From CAJQQY01 sp964564545 (GTDB taxonomy: Bacteria; Bacteroidota; Bacteroidia; Chitinophagales; Saprospiraceae), in contig CAZMBP010000019.1 of NCBI GenBank assembly GCA_964564545.1, forward strand, positions 44,793 through 108,792: 64,000 bases of DNA. Direction: 5' to 3'. The position numbers were made by a program, and so were the translations under genes. A model generated the notes under the pieces. It ran no database searches. It was not told where the DNA came from and saw nothing but the letters and a program-made list of their open reading frames with translations. Positions 25,390-37,300 of the stretch are shown one piece after another (the stretch's first letter is position 1; each line of letters begins with the position of its first letter).

Positions 25390-25621
25390 AATAAAAGTGA
25401 TTAATTGTTTAAAACTGTTTCTTGTAAATGTATTGTTGTGAAAAAATAAATTCTGGTCCAGAATGATATTTTCTTCTTTCCATAAAAATAAATAATCTAT
25501 TTGGATAAATAAAAATATGTAATATTTTTCGATATTAGTGTAATATTTACAATTATATAAAAGTAGGTACCCTTCCTAATATTTAATCAAAACAAGTATA
25601 GAAAAATCAACTGAGTTACTT

Positions 25622-28600
25622 ATGAAGAAATTCCTTATAGCTATGCTCGTTCTAGCTGCTATTGGCTACGGCGTTTATACTTTCCTATTTGCAAAAGAAA
25701 AATTCCTTTCCGTATTGGTTTTTTCGAAAACAGAACAATTTAGACACGAATCTATCGAACCTGGAATCAAGGCAATTAAAGGCCTTGGAAAGAAGCATGG
25801 TTTTTCAGTTGATGCAACTGAAGATGCTTCGATTTTTACAGAAAAAAATCTTAAAAAATATAACGTGGTAATTTTTCTTAATACCACGGGTGATATTTTA
25901 AATGATGCAGAACAGCTAGAGTTTAATCGATTTATTCAGGCAGGTGGAGGATTTGTTGGAATTCATGCTGCAACTGATACCGAGTATAATTGGGAGTGGT
26001 ATGGCAAATTAGTTGGGGCTTATTTTAGTAGTCATCCAAATAATCCAAATGTCCGTGAGGCTGATATTCAAGTGGTAAATTCGGAACATGTTTCCACAAA
26101 AGGACTTCCTCAAAAATGGCATTGTCTTGATGAATGGTATAACTTTAAAAACATGAATCCTGATGTTGAAGTGCTACTCAATTTAGATGAAAAATCTTAC
26201 GAAGGAGGAACGAATGGAGAGAGTCATCCAATTGCTTGGTGCCATGAATTTGATGGAGGTCGAGCTTGGTACACAGGTCGTGGACATACTAAGGAAGTTT
26301 TTGAAGAACCTGAATTTCTTGAGCACCTGTGGGGTGGAATTGATTATGTGGCAGAGAAGCGAGAACGAGTCAATTACAATAATGCGAATGTTGCTCCTGA
26401 GGAAAATCGTTTCATCAAAGAAGTCTTACTCGACAACTTAGATGAACCAATGGAATTGGATTTATTGCCAGATGGAAAAGTAATTTTTGTAGAACGTGGA
26501 GGAAAAATTCACGTGTACGATCCTAATAAAAGTGAGGTAAGAGCAATTCATAAAATGAATGTCACGACAAAGTTTGAAGATGGATTGTTAGGGTTAGTCT
26601 TAGATCCAAATATTAAAGAAAATAATTGGGTTTATTTGTTTTATTCGGATCCCAAAAAGAACCAACAAAACATATCTAGATTTACGTTGAAGGACAATTA
26701 TATGACCTTGGATACGACTTCTGAAAAAGTATTGATAGAGATACCAACCCAACGAGAGGAATGTTGTCATGCAGGAGGGAGTTTAGAATTTGGGCCAAAT
26801 GGAAATTTATTTATTTCTACTGGCGACAATACCAATCCGCATGAATCTGATGGCTATAGTCCAAGTGATGAAAGAGAAAATAGAAGTCCTTTTGATGCTC
26901 AAAAATCATCTTCGAATTCGAATGATTTGCGGGGAAAAATTTTACGAATCAAACCTGAAGCAGATGGAACATATTCAATTCCAGATGGCAACCTTTTTTC
27001 CAAGGATGGTTCTGTAGGTCGACCAGAAATTTATGTGATGGGTTGCCGTAATCCATTTCGAATTGCCATCGATGATCGAACTGGATACTTGTATTGGGGA
27101 GACGTTGGACCTGATGCAGGGAAGGATAGTTTGAAGCGAGGTTCAATGGGATTTGATGAAGTGAATCAAGCTCGAGAAGCTGGTTTTTTTGGTTGGCCAT
27201 ATTTCATTGGTAATAATCAAGCCTATCATAAATATGACTTTGAGAAAAATATTTCAGGGGAACCATTTGATGAAAAGAAACCTATGAATACTTCTCCAAA
27301 TAATACTGGAACCAAGGAATTGCCACCTGCACAACCTGCCTTTATTTGGTATCCATATGACAAGTCTAAAGAGTTTCCAGGAGTAGGCGATGGAGGTCGG
27401 AATGCAATGGCGGGGCCAGTATTTTATGTGGATGATTATACTGAAAACAAAGGTCGGTATCCTGAATATTATAATGGGAAATTATTTACCTATGACTGGA
27501 TGCGTGGTTGGATTATGGCTGTGACGATGGATGAAAATGGTAACTTCGAACGTATGGAACCTTTCCTTCCAAGTTTTGAATTTAATAATCCGACGGACAT
27601 GCTTTTTAGTCCTGAGGGAGATATTTTTATGTTGGAATATGGTACAGCTTGGTTCTCTGCTAACCCAGATGCAAGATTGGTTCATTTAAAATATAACCCA
27701 GGAAATCGAGCCCCTGTTGCTAATTTTGAAACAGATAAAAGTTATGGAAAATTACCTGTGACAATTCAATTCGATGCATCGAGTTCAATAGATTATGACG
27801 GTGATGAAATTACTTATGAATGGTTTTTTGAAGATTCAGAAACGGTTAGTTCAACTGAAATTAATCCAACTTACACCTTTACAAAACCTGGACAATTTTC
27901 AATAAAATTAATTGCTACAGATGCTCTGGGAGCGAAAAGTGAAATGAATAAAACCATTACTGCTGGGAATGCTTTGCCAGAGATTGCCTGGGATTTTTCA
28001 GGCAACAAAACGTTCTATTGGGATGACCAAGAATTGACTTACAATGTAAATGTTAGTGACGAAGAGGATGGTACCTTGGCTAATGGAATTGATCCTAATC
28101 GAGTAAGTGTTACTATTGATCATTTGGAAAGAGGGTTTGATAAAAATGAAATTGCATTGGGTCATCAAGCCTTGCAAGAAGCTTCTGAATTTTTATTAGG
28201 AAAACAATTAATGGAAAAATCTGATTGTAGAGCGTGTCATCAATTGAATTCAAAATCAGTTGGCCCCAACTATGTAGAGATAGCTCAAAAATATAAAACT
28301 GATTCTGAAGCTATCGATTATTTATCTGAAAAAATTATCAATGGTGGCGGTGGCGTTTGGGGCGAAACTGTCATGGCAGCTCACCCACAATTGTCAGAAT
28401 CTGAAGTGAATCAAATGACTAAATATATTTTGTCATTAGCTGATCGAACTGATCTTTCCAATTCATTGCCAACCAAAGGAAATTTTGTTTTTAATAAACA
28501 TCAGGCTGATAATGTGGAGGGCAAATATATCTTGACGGCCTCTTATAAAGATAAAGGTGGTGATCAAGTTGGATCACTTACTTCTAGACAAACGATTGCT

Positions 28601-29035
28601 TTGCGATATGCGAAAATTAAAGCAGACGATTTTGATGAGAGCGAAAAATCTTCTCGATTTACCATTGATCCAGAGATGTCTCAAGGGTTGTTGGAAGAAC
28701 CATTGGATATTGTTTTAATAGAGGGTGATGGATATATTTTATATAAAAATATTGACTTTACGGAAGTGAAATCTATCGGGATTGATTATCTAAAAGCAGG
28801 CCCTTTCTTTGATGGTGGAATGATTGATTTCAAGTTAGATTCCAAATCAGGTGATTCGATTGGACAAGTGGAATTAAGTTATGGTTTAACTGAAACTGGA
28901 GCTGCAAAACAAAGTATTAATCTTCCTGAAGTGGAAGGATTTCACGATTTATATTTAGTAATAAAAGCTGCTGGCGATAAGCCAGTTACAGGATTGGTTT
29001 TTTTGGAATTTAGTAGAGAAGCTATTGTCAATTAA
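25622..29035 (+). CDS. ThuA / PQQ-type sugar dehydrogenase / PKD / cytochrome c fusion (paralogue 1)
   Basis: A 1137-residue envelope protein anchored by an N-terminal hydrophobic helix (FLIAMLVLAAIGYGVYTFLF), with no lipobox. A ThuA-like domain at about 30-245 has FSKTEQFRHESIEPG and GIHAATDTEYNWEWYG. A glucose/sorbosone dehydrogenase beta-propeller lies at about 260-690 (DGLLGLVLDPN, GSLEFGPNGNLFIS, RNPFRIAIDD). A PKD domain lies at about 700-785. The cytochrome c domain has Cys869-x2-Cys872-His873 (CRACH), and a distal Met is likely in VMAAHPQL. A C-terminal carbohydrate-binding-like domain ends the protein. Electrons from sugar oxidation could pass to the fused heme. Paralogue at 45234. 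Confidence 0.93.
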   Translation: MKKFLIAMLVLAAIGYGVYTFLFAKEKFLSVLVFSKTEQFRHESIEPGIKAIKGLGKKHGFSVDATEDASIFTEKNLKKYNVVIFLNTTGDILNDAEQLEFNRFIQAGGGFVGIHAATDTEYNWEWYGKLVGAYFSSHPNNPNVREADIQVVNSEHVSTKGLPQKWHCLDEWYNFKNMNPDVEVLLNLDEKSYEGGTNGESHPIAWCHEFDGGRAWYTGRGHTKEVFEEPEFLEHLWGGIDYVAEKRERVNYNNANVAPEENRFIKEVLLDNLDEPMELDLLPDGKVIFVERGGKIHVYDPNKSEVRAIHKMNVTTKFEDGLLGLVLDPNIKENNWVYLFYSDPKKNQQNISRFTLKDNYMTLDTTSEKVLIEIPTQREECCHAGGSLEFGPNGNLFISTGDNTNPHESDGYSPSDERENRSPFDAQKSSSNSNDLRGKILRIKPEADGTYSIPDGNLFSKDGSVGRPEIYVMGCRNPFRIAIDDRTGYLYWGDVGPDAGKDSLKRGSMGFDEVNQAREAGFFGWPYFIGNNQAYHKYDFEKNISGEPFDEKKPMNTSPNNTGTKELPPAQPAFIWYPYDKSKEFPGVGDGGRNAMAGPVFYVDDYTENKGRYPEYYNGKLFTYDWMRGWIMAVTMDENGNFERMEPFLPSFEFNNPTDMLFSPEGDIFMLEYGTAWFSANPDARLVHLKYNPGNRAPVANFETDKSYGKLPVTIQFDASSSIDYDGDEITYEWFFEDSETVSSTEINPTYTFTKPGQFSIKLIATDALGAKSEMNKTITAGNALPEIAWDFSGNKTFYWDDQELTYNVNVSDEEDGTLANGIDPNRVSVTIDHLERGFDKNEIALGHQALQEASEFLLGKQLMEKSDCRACHQLNSKSVGPNYVEIAQKYKTDSEAIDYLSEKIINGGGGVWGETVMAAHPQLSESEVNQMTKYILSLADRTDLSNSLPTKGNFVFNKHQADNVEGKYILTASYKDKGGDQVGSLTSRQTIALRYAKIKADDFDESEKSSRFTIDPEMSQGLLEEPLDIVLIEGDGYILYKNIDFTEVKSIGIDYLKAGPFFDGGMIDFKLDSKSGDSIGQVELSYGLTETGAAKQSINLPEVEGFHDLYLVIKAAGDKPVTGLVFLEFSREAIVN

Positions 29036-29196
29036 ATCATATTCTGAGTTTTTTTATTTTATCTCTTGCATCGGGTACAGCAGGATAAAATTTTATTTGG
29101 AAAAATCTCTTTGAATAAACTCTATTAATTAACTTCGCATTTAATGTTTCAATCTTTAAACCATACGGGTAACTCCGTATTAAATTTTTCTAAAAA

Positions 29197-30786
29197 ATGA
29201 AGAATCTCTTATTCCTATTTTGTTTTAGTCTTATATTATTTTCTTGTGAAGAAAAAATTCCAGCAACTCCAAAAGATCTTGCTCAAGAATTTTTGATTCC
29301 AAAACCAGATTCACTTGTTGCCACAGGCAGTTCTTTTCGATTGACCAATGAAACGCAAATCATTATCGAAAATGGAAATGATGAATTAAAAAAAGTAGGA
29401 CAATTTTTAGCCAACAAATTAAAACCAGCAACAGGTTTTGATCCTTCTATTAACTTTTCTGATAAAAATGATACTCCCAACGGAATCCATTTTTTTATTT
29501 CTAATGATAAAAAGCAACTAGGAGAAGAGGGATACGAATTGACGATTAATGAAAGTAATATTCAACTGGAAGGTAACTCAGCAGCTGGTATTTTTAGAGG
29601 CGTGCAGACATTGTTACAATTACTTCCTGAAACTATCGAGAAAAAAACTTTGCAAACTGGTCCTTGGGAAATTGCAAGTGGAACGATTTACGATTATCCA
29701 AATTATGAATACCGTGGAGCAATGATTGATGTGAGTCGTCATTTTTTTGGTGTATCAGAAGTGAAAGAATTTATCGATCACCTGACAAGGTATAAAATGA
29801 ATTATTTACATATTCATTTGACTGATGACCAAGGTTGGAGAATCGAAATTAAGAAATGGCCGAATTTGACAAAACGTGGCGGGAGTTCTCAAGTTGGTGG
29901 CGGAAAAGGTGGTTACTTCACTCAAGAAGATTACAAAGAAATAGTAAAATATGCAGCTGATAGATATATCACAATTGTTCCTGAAATTGATATGCCAGGA
30001 CATACGAATGCAGCATTAGCTTCTTATGCTGAATTAAATTGTGATGGGAAAGCAACAGATTTATACACAGGAATTGAGGTTGGTTTTAGTACGCTTTGTA
30101 CTCGTAATGAAAATACTTATGCGTTTGTGGATGATGTAATTAAGGAAATGGTAGCACTTACACCTGGCCCATATATTCACATTGGAGGTGATGAATCTCA
30201 TTCAACAAAGAAGGAGGATTATAAATATTTTGTAGATCGTGTACAAGATATTGTAAGTAAACATGGTAAGATTATGATGGGTTGGGATGAAGTTACAGAA
30301 ATAGAATTAAAACCAAACTCGATTGCTCAATATTGGGCTGAGAAAGAAAATGCAAAAGCAGCAGTTGAACAAAATGTGAAGGTTTTGATGTCTCCTGCAA
30401 GTAAAGCATATCTAGATATGAAATATGATTCAACTTCAACATTGGGCTTAAATTGGGCTGGATACATTGAAGTAGATACCGGTTACATGTGGAATCCAGC
30501 AACTTTGGTAGAAGGTGTTTCAAAAGAAAATATCTTAGGTATTGAATGTCCGTTATGGACTGAGACGGTGACTAATTTAGATGAGTTAGAATATTTAGTT
30601 TTTCCAAGATTGATGGGATACGCAGAGATTGGTTGGACCAAGCAAGAAGATAGAAATTGGGAAGATTATAAAACTCGATTAGGTAATCATCAGGCAAGAT
30701 TAGAAGCCCTTGATATCAATTATTATCCTTCAACATTTGTTCCGTGGACAAAGCCAACAGAGAAGGGAGTTAAATTAAATGACTAA
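29197..30786 (+). CDS. Beta-N-acetylhexosaminidase (GH20) lipoprotein
   Basis: A 529-residue protein with a lipoprotein signal (LILFSCEE). An N-terminal GH20b domain at about 35-155 is followed by the catalytic TIM barrel (YEYRGAMIDVSRHFF at about 168). HLTDDQGWRIEIKKWPNL and the catalytic Asp332-Glu333 pair in HIGGDESH are intact. Substrate-pocket Trp residues are seen in QYWAEKE and CPLWTET. It cleaves terminal GlcNAc or GalNAc residues, e.g. from chitin oligosaccharides or glycoproteins, outside the cytoplasm. It sits 161 bp after the ThuA fusion; a terminator at 30798 ends the transcript. Confidence 0.95.
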   Translation: MKNLLFLFCFSLILFSCEEKIPATPKDLAQEFLIPKPDSLVATGSSFRLTNETQIIIENGNDELKKVGQFLANKLKPATGFDPSINFSDKNDTPNGIHFFISNDKKQLGEEGYELTINESNIQLEGNSAAGIFRGVQTLLQLLPETIEKKTLQTGPWEIASGTIYDYPNYEYRGAMIDVSRHFFGVSEVKEFIDHLTRYKMNYLHIHLTDDQGWRIEIKKWPNLTKRGGSSQVGGGKGGYFTQEDYKEIVKYAADRYITIVPEIDMPGHTNAALASYAELNCDGKATDLYTGIEVGFSTLCTRNENTYAFVDDVIKEMVALTPGPYIHIGGDESHSTKKEDYKYFVDRVQDIVSKHGKIMMGWDEVTEIELKPNSIAQYWAEKENAKAAVEQNVKVLMSPASKAYLDMKYDSTSTLGLNWAGYIEVDTGYMWNPATLVEGVSKENILGIECPLWTETVTNLDELEYLVFPRLMGYAEIGWTKQEDRNWEDYKTRLGNHQARLEALDINYYPSTFVPWTKPTEKGVKLND

Positions 30787-30797
30787 TACATCAGGAT

Positions 30798-30835
30798 GCA
30801 TAACTTGTTTTTTTTCAGCAAGTTATGCGTTTTTT
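30798..30835 (+). terminator. Terminator after the GH20 gene
   Basis: A 10-bp stem (GCATAACTTG) with an 11-nt T-rich loop and a GTTTTTTG tail, 12 bp after the GH20 stop. Confidence 0.88.
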
Positions 30836-30840
30836 GTTCT

Positions 30841-31220
30841 TTAAAAATTTAACTCAAATATTTTTGTAATTAGCTTTTTTTTCAAAAAATCAGGAGTAAT
30901 TTTCATGATTGAATTTCTGATTTTTCTTCCAAAATTATTTTCCATTTGAGCCATTTTCCCTATTTGTCTCAAAAGATTAAGAATTAACTTCAGTTTAATA
31001 TCCACCAATTTTCATTCAAAAATGTGATTTAACCTCTATAAATGATTACGGCTAATCTTTGAAAAACGAGCATAATATTATCTGCCAAAACGAGGGCAGC
31101 ACCCATCCTTTTCATTGCTGAAATTAATTCAAAAACTTCCAATTTGAATCCTTTTAGTTCCAAAGCAATGCTAATTGTATGTCCGCCAATTCTTGCACGA
31201 ATAATTTTAATTTTCGTAAA
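30841..31220 (-). pseudogene. Fossil of an FAD-dependent (UbiH-like) monooxygenase
   Basis: Two separate minus-strand pieces of one enzyme family survive. 31220 to 31029 reads TKIKIIRARIGG, HTISIALELKGFKLEVFE and GAALVLADNIMLVFQRL, the FAD-binding N-terminus. The Gly-x-Gly motif has decayed to Arg-Ala-Arg-Ile-Gly-Gly and there is a stop at 31029. Then 30981 to 30841 reads LLRQIGKMAQMENN and RNSIMKITPDFLKKK, ending FELNF: the typical C-terminal helices of the same family. About 250 central residues are missing, so an internal deletion is likely. The stop at 30841 abuts the GH20 terminator. Confidence 0.72.
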
Positions 31221-31394
31221 CTAAAAGTAGTCAAATGAATAAATTTTTTCTAATAGAAATGATGTTAAAAAAGATCATAATATTGGTATTGAATTTGATT
31301 AACATAGAGAAATTCCTTTATCTACAGTCTCCCTAGAATAAATTATAATAGAACTAAATAATCCCAAATCAATTGGATTGATAACTATCAGCCG

Positions 31395-34300
31395 ATGAAA
31401 AAAATTGTTCATTTTATATCTCTTCTTACCTTTTGCATTATTTCTTTCCAGGGAAATTCACAGACATTGCAAGGCTCATGTATTAAGGCCAATTTTGGAA
31501 TAGATGGTTATATATATGCTAATGGAAGTGAATATGTAGGAGCAGGTTCGATAATTAATACGAATAGTGCCGATGATTGGTTTTACAATCCTTCCATTTA
31601 TCCGGGAACAGGATTAAATGTAATAGACACCTCAGGCTTAGCATATTATAATTCGATTTTACAAAGTGGAAATAACACTTTTTTTGCTAGTCCAATGAGT
31701 CTTCCTTCCAACTCTGTAGTTGCAGGTAAAAGATGGCAAGATGCAACTTATGCTCGTGATTATTTTGGAGGGACAGGGGCGACTGATTCGACTTCTTATA
31801 CCTCTGCTAGTAAAAATGGTGAACCTCTAGATGAATGGGCAACTGGTCCAGCTAATGTTACGCCAAAGAATGACCTGATTGATTGTTATTCTCATATGAG
31901 AAGGGATGGAGAATTGGCAACGAGCCCTTTGTGGTTATTTTTAGGTTTTTCTAGAATTTCTAATAATGGAGAAAGTTACTTTGATGGGGAGCTTTTTGCG
32001 AAGGATGTAGATTATGATCCAGTTACTGGATTTACTTCCGCTGGTGACGAAGAAGGACATACTGCTTGGCAATTTGATGCAGAAGGAAACATTACTGAGA
32101 TTGGAGATATTGTAGTTACAGTTAATATGTCGACTAATGGGGCTCCTACGTTTGAAGTTAGAATATGGGTTCGGCGTTTTGATTTTCAGAATATTGATCC
32201 GGCCACTTTTGACTTCGGACCTAATTTTGACGGATCTTCCAATAGTTCAGTATATGGTTACGCAGATATTGTTCCTCCTATAGGCAATGAATTTGGTTGT
32301 GGGGTTACGAATGAGGAGACTTGGGTTGCACCACCTTGGGGAACGCTTAGCTCAGGAGGGAATTATGCTTCATTTTATGAATCTGGGCAGTTTGTAGAAA
32401 TAGGATTAAATCTATTTGAATTTGGAATTGACCCACAAGTGGTGGAAGGAATGGATGGGTGTGATTTACCTTTTAGTAATATTCTTTTTAAATCTCGTGC
32501 TTCAAATTCATTTACAGCTCAACTAAAAGATTTTAGTGGGCCTTTTGGTTTTTTGAATTTGAATGAAGTAGAAATTTCATTAGCTGCAGATTCAATTACG
32601 TGTTTTGATCCAGTTATACCAATCACAGTTGCTAATAACTTTCCTAATTATTACTATGAATGGTCTACTCCTGATGGGAATATTACTGCGAATATTAATG
32701 ATACATTAATTTATGTAGATGCTCCGGGGATGTATATTTTAGCTTCTGCATTTGTAGATGGATGTGAGTTAAAATATGATACGATCTATGTAGATGCTTA
32801 TACAGATTTACCACCAGCAAATATTTTAAGTGATACCATTTATGATTGTAACAATGTAATTGCAAATCTATCCGCAGCGGATAATGGTTTCATTTATTCA
32901 TGGTTGGGACCAAGTAATGTGAGTTATTTTGGCCAATCAATTTCAGTAACTGATCCCGGAATTTATTATTTATATGTACAGAATCAATATGGTTGTGTAG
33001 GAATAGATTCTATTTATGTGATTGAATATCCTTGTCAAGATGTGTCTGCGAATAATATTTCTACAACCGTTATTTTGGATACATTACCTCCTTCTTTTAC
33101 ACCGCCACCTGCCATCACTATTGATTGTGGATTTGATTATTTAGATTTAGGAATTACAGGTGATGTTTTTGATGAATCAGATAATTGTGATCCTGTAATT
33201 GATGCGATTTTTACAGATAGTTTTAATACAGATGGCTATTGCTCAGGAACTGGACAGATCATTAGGAATTGGAGTTTGACAGATGATTGTGGAAATGTAT
33301 TTAGTGCAACGCAAGAAATTATATTAATAGATACAGTTGCTCCAGTTTTTGCAGCACCAGATGATGTGACGATTAATTGTGATGCAGATTTTTCAGATTT
33401 AAGTTTGACAGGCGAAACGCCAACAGTAATTGATGAGTGTGATACTATTTCAGTAAATATAACTTATGCAGATAGTTTTGAAACAGATTTTAATTGTAAT
33501 GGTCAAACTCGAATTCAAAGAATTTGGTCAGCAATTGATGATTGTGGAAATGAATCTCTTGATACACAAATGATTATGATGATGGATACGGTTGGCCCAC
33601 AAATTTTTGGTGTCCCGTATATTCCTTTTGTAAGTTGTGATAGTGTTCCGGAAGCACCAACAGTTATTGTTGTAGATAATTGTGATGCTAATCCTACAGT
33701 TGTTTTTACAGAAAATACCACTTCAGCCGTTTGTCCTAATTCTTATATTTTAATTCGAATATGGACAGCAACAGATAATTGTGGGAATCAAACTGTACTT
33801 ACTCAAGAGTTGAATGTAGAAGATATTTCTGATCCTACTATTTTAAGTTTTCCTCAGGACTTGACTATTTCCTGTGATTCAATTCCACCACCTTTTGAAC
33901 CAATAGCAGAAGATGATTGTGACTCTGAAATTGATATAGATTATAGTGAGCAACAAATTTTTGGAAACTGTGAAGGAAATTATGAATTGATAAGAAGTTG
34001 GATTTGGACGGATGATTGTGATAATGAATCATCAGCCTTTCAAACAATTACAGTTCAAGATAATACTCCTCCAACATTTACTGTACCTGCAGATGTTACT
34101 TTTGATTGTACAATTGATTTAAATGATTTATCGATTGTAGGTGATGTAACGGATGAGGCAGATAATTGTACTTCAGTAATAGGAGAGGCTACTTTTATTG
34201 ATAATGCAAATTATTCTTGTGTTGGGACAGGAGTGATAGAGAGAACTTGGAGTTTGGCAGATGCCTGTGGAAATCTAACTGAATATGTTCAAACTATTAC

Positions 34301-37300
34301 CATCTCAGATACAACTCCTCCTGTTTTTTCTGTTCCAAATGATATTACAATAGATTGTCAGTTGGATGAAAATAATTTGACGATTACGGGAGATGTTTTA
34401 GATGAATTTGATGATTGTGATAATACTTTAGGTCAAGCGACCTATCAAGATATTATAGATGTAAATCCAGGATGTTCTTTAGAAAGTAATATAACTCGAA
34501 TTTGGAGCTTAGCAGATGATTGTGGAAATATTACTATCGATACACAGTATATTTTTATTGTAGATACTATTGCTCCTAACTTTTCAATGCCGTCTGATAT
34601 CACCATTGATTGTCACGTTGATATTGAAAATTTCACGATAGTTGGTGAGGCCGCAAATGGAACAGATAATTGTGATCAAAATTTAAGTCCAATTACTTAT
34701 ACTGATATTTATACTGCTGATGGAACCTGTATTGGTACAGGAACCATTGAAAGAATTTGGAGTATTTCAGATGAATGTGGAAATACCAATATTGATACTC
34801 AATTAATTGTTTTGATAGATACCTTTCCGCCTGTTTTTTCAGTACCGGCGGATATTTCTTTAGACTGTGAGCAAGATCCATTTAATTTAAATTTGACTGG
34901 AGATGTGATTGATGAGTTTGATAATTGCTTTATAAATATTGGGGAAGCAACTTATGTGGATAGTATTTTAAATGATACTCCATGTGAAGGTTCAATGGTT
35001 ATTTTCAGGACTTGGACACTAGAAGATGGTTGCGGGAATATTACTTCTGAGACTCAAACCATTTCAGTAGAAGATACAACTGCTCCAGAATTTTCGACAC
35101 CACCAGATATTACTTTAAATTGTTTCTCAGAATTGCAAGATACCTTGGTAGTTGGAATTGCTGTGATTATTAATGATAATTGTTCTTCGACTATTGGAAA
35201 TACTTTCCACGTTGATAGCATTTTGGTAAATGACTCTTGTAATTACTTGATTCAACGACATTGGTTTGCAGAGGATGTTTGCGGGAATATTTCTACAGAT
35301 ACTCAAATGATCATGATTGCTGATACAATTGCTCCAATACTCAATGGTAATTTGGATACCATGGTTATTGGATGTGATTCTATTCCTCCTCCTGCAACGT
35401 TAACTGCTACTGATAATTGTGATAGTTCAGTCGATGTAATTTTTTCAGAAACGATTATCCCTGGAGGGTGTAGTAATGCTTATACCATTGTTCGAACTTG
35501 GACTGCCACGGATCGTTGTGGGAATGAAACAACTTATTCTCAAAATCTAGAAGTTCAAGATAATGCTGAACCAATTGTGTTTGCATTTCCAGCAGATGTC
35601 ACGGTAAGTTGTGATTCCATTCCAGAAGTGGCTACTCAAAATGTGGAAGACAATTGTACCGTTAATATTACTTTAGATTTTTCAGAAACCATAACTAATG
35701 GTGCTTGCCCAAATGATTATATTATTACTCGAACTTGGACATGGTCTGACAATTGTAACAATACTTCTACGTATTCTCAAAATATTACAGTTTATGATGA
35801 CACGCCTCCATTTTTTACTGTTCCTGCAAACATAACGGTAGATTGTACAACTGATGTAAATGATTTAAACTTTACTGGAAATATTTCAAATGCTTCTGAT
35901 AATTGTGATACTCAAGTTGGAAATGCAGTATATACAGACCAAGTATTTTCAGATAGTTTTTGTGGAGAAAGTAGAGTAATTCATCGGACTTGGTCTTTGT
36001 CTGATTCATGTGGAAATACATTATTTGACCTCCAAGTAATAACAGTTATTGATACCTTACTTCCTTCGTTTACTACTCCAAATGACGTGACGATAAATTG
36101 CGGAGATGACCCAAATGATTTAAATTTAGTTGGAGATGTAATTGACGAATTTGATTCATGCACAGCGGCAATAGGGGAGGCAACTTATGTTGATAGCATT
36201 TTAGTAAATACACCTTGTGAAGGAGCTTCAATAATTTATAGATTATGGACGCTAGCTGATGATTGTGGCAATGAACTTCAAGATACTCAGACGATTACCA
36301 TCATAGATACTAACGCTCCAATCTTTTCAAATATACCTCTAGATTCTACGGTTACTTGTGATGCAGTTCCTGTGGCAATCGATCCTATAGTCACAGACGA
36401 TTGTGCTTCTTTAACACTCGATTATTCAGAGGAAACTATTAACGGTAGTTGTCCAAATGATTTTGTTTTAAGAAGAAAATGGATGGCAACTGATGCATGT
36501 GGAAATCAAGATTCAGTTATTCAGATCTTGACAGTAATTGATACTGTAGCTCCAGTTTTAACAAATGTTCCGGTAGATGTAACATTGAATTGTGAGGATT
36601 TACCAGTAGTTCCTGTTTTAAACTTTACAGATAATTGTAGCGATACTGTTTTTGTTGTTTTTTCTGAAAATACAAATTCAGGTGCATGTATAGATATTCA
36701 GATTGTTACCCGAAATTGGACAGCCACAGATGCCTGTGGAAATGAAACTTCAATCACTCAACAAATCACTTTAAATAATTGTAGTCCAGAGGCAATTGTA
36801 ACTTTACCTCCTGACACAACTTTATGTGAATTTGAAACGATTACATTTGAAGTGAATATGATTGGAAATTATCCTACACCAGTTTACCAATGGCAATATA
36901 CAACGGATACGACATTGAGTTGGACAAATATTTCAGGAGCTACAAATCCGACTTTTTCTATTAACTCGGTGACCTTGGCTGATTCAGGATATTATCAAGT
37001 TTTGATTTCAAATAATATTGCCGATTTAAATGATTCTTTATGTAGTGTAATTTCTGACATTACCTTTTTAGAAGTCTTACCTCATGCTCCATTGACAAAT
37101 TTGAATGACACAATTTGCGATGGTCAGTCACTATTTTTTAATGGTCAAAACCTAACTTCATCTGGTCAATATACAGCTAATTTGACTGCAGCAAATGGAT
37201 GTGATAGTATTGTTATAATTGATTTGATAGTTAATCCAACTTATGAGTTGACTCACCCAGATACTATATGTTTTGGAGAAAATTACCCATTCGGAAATAG

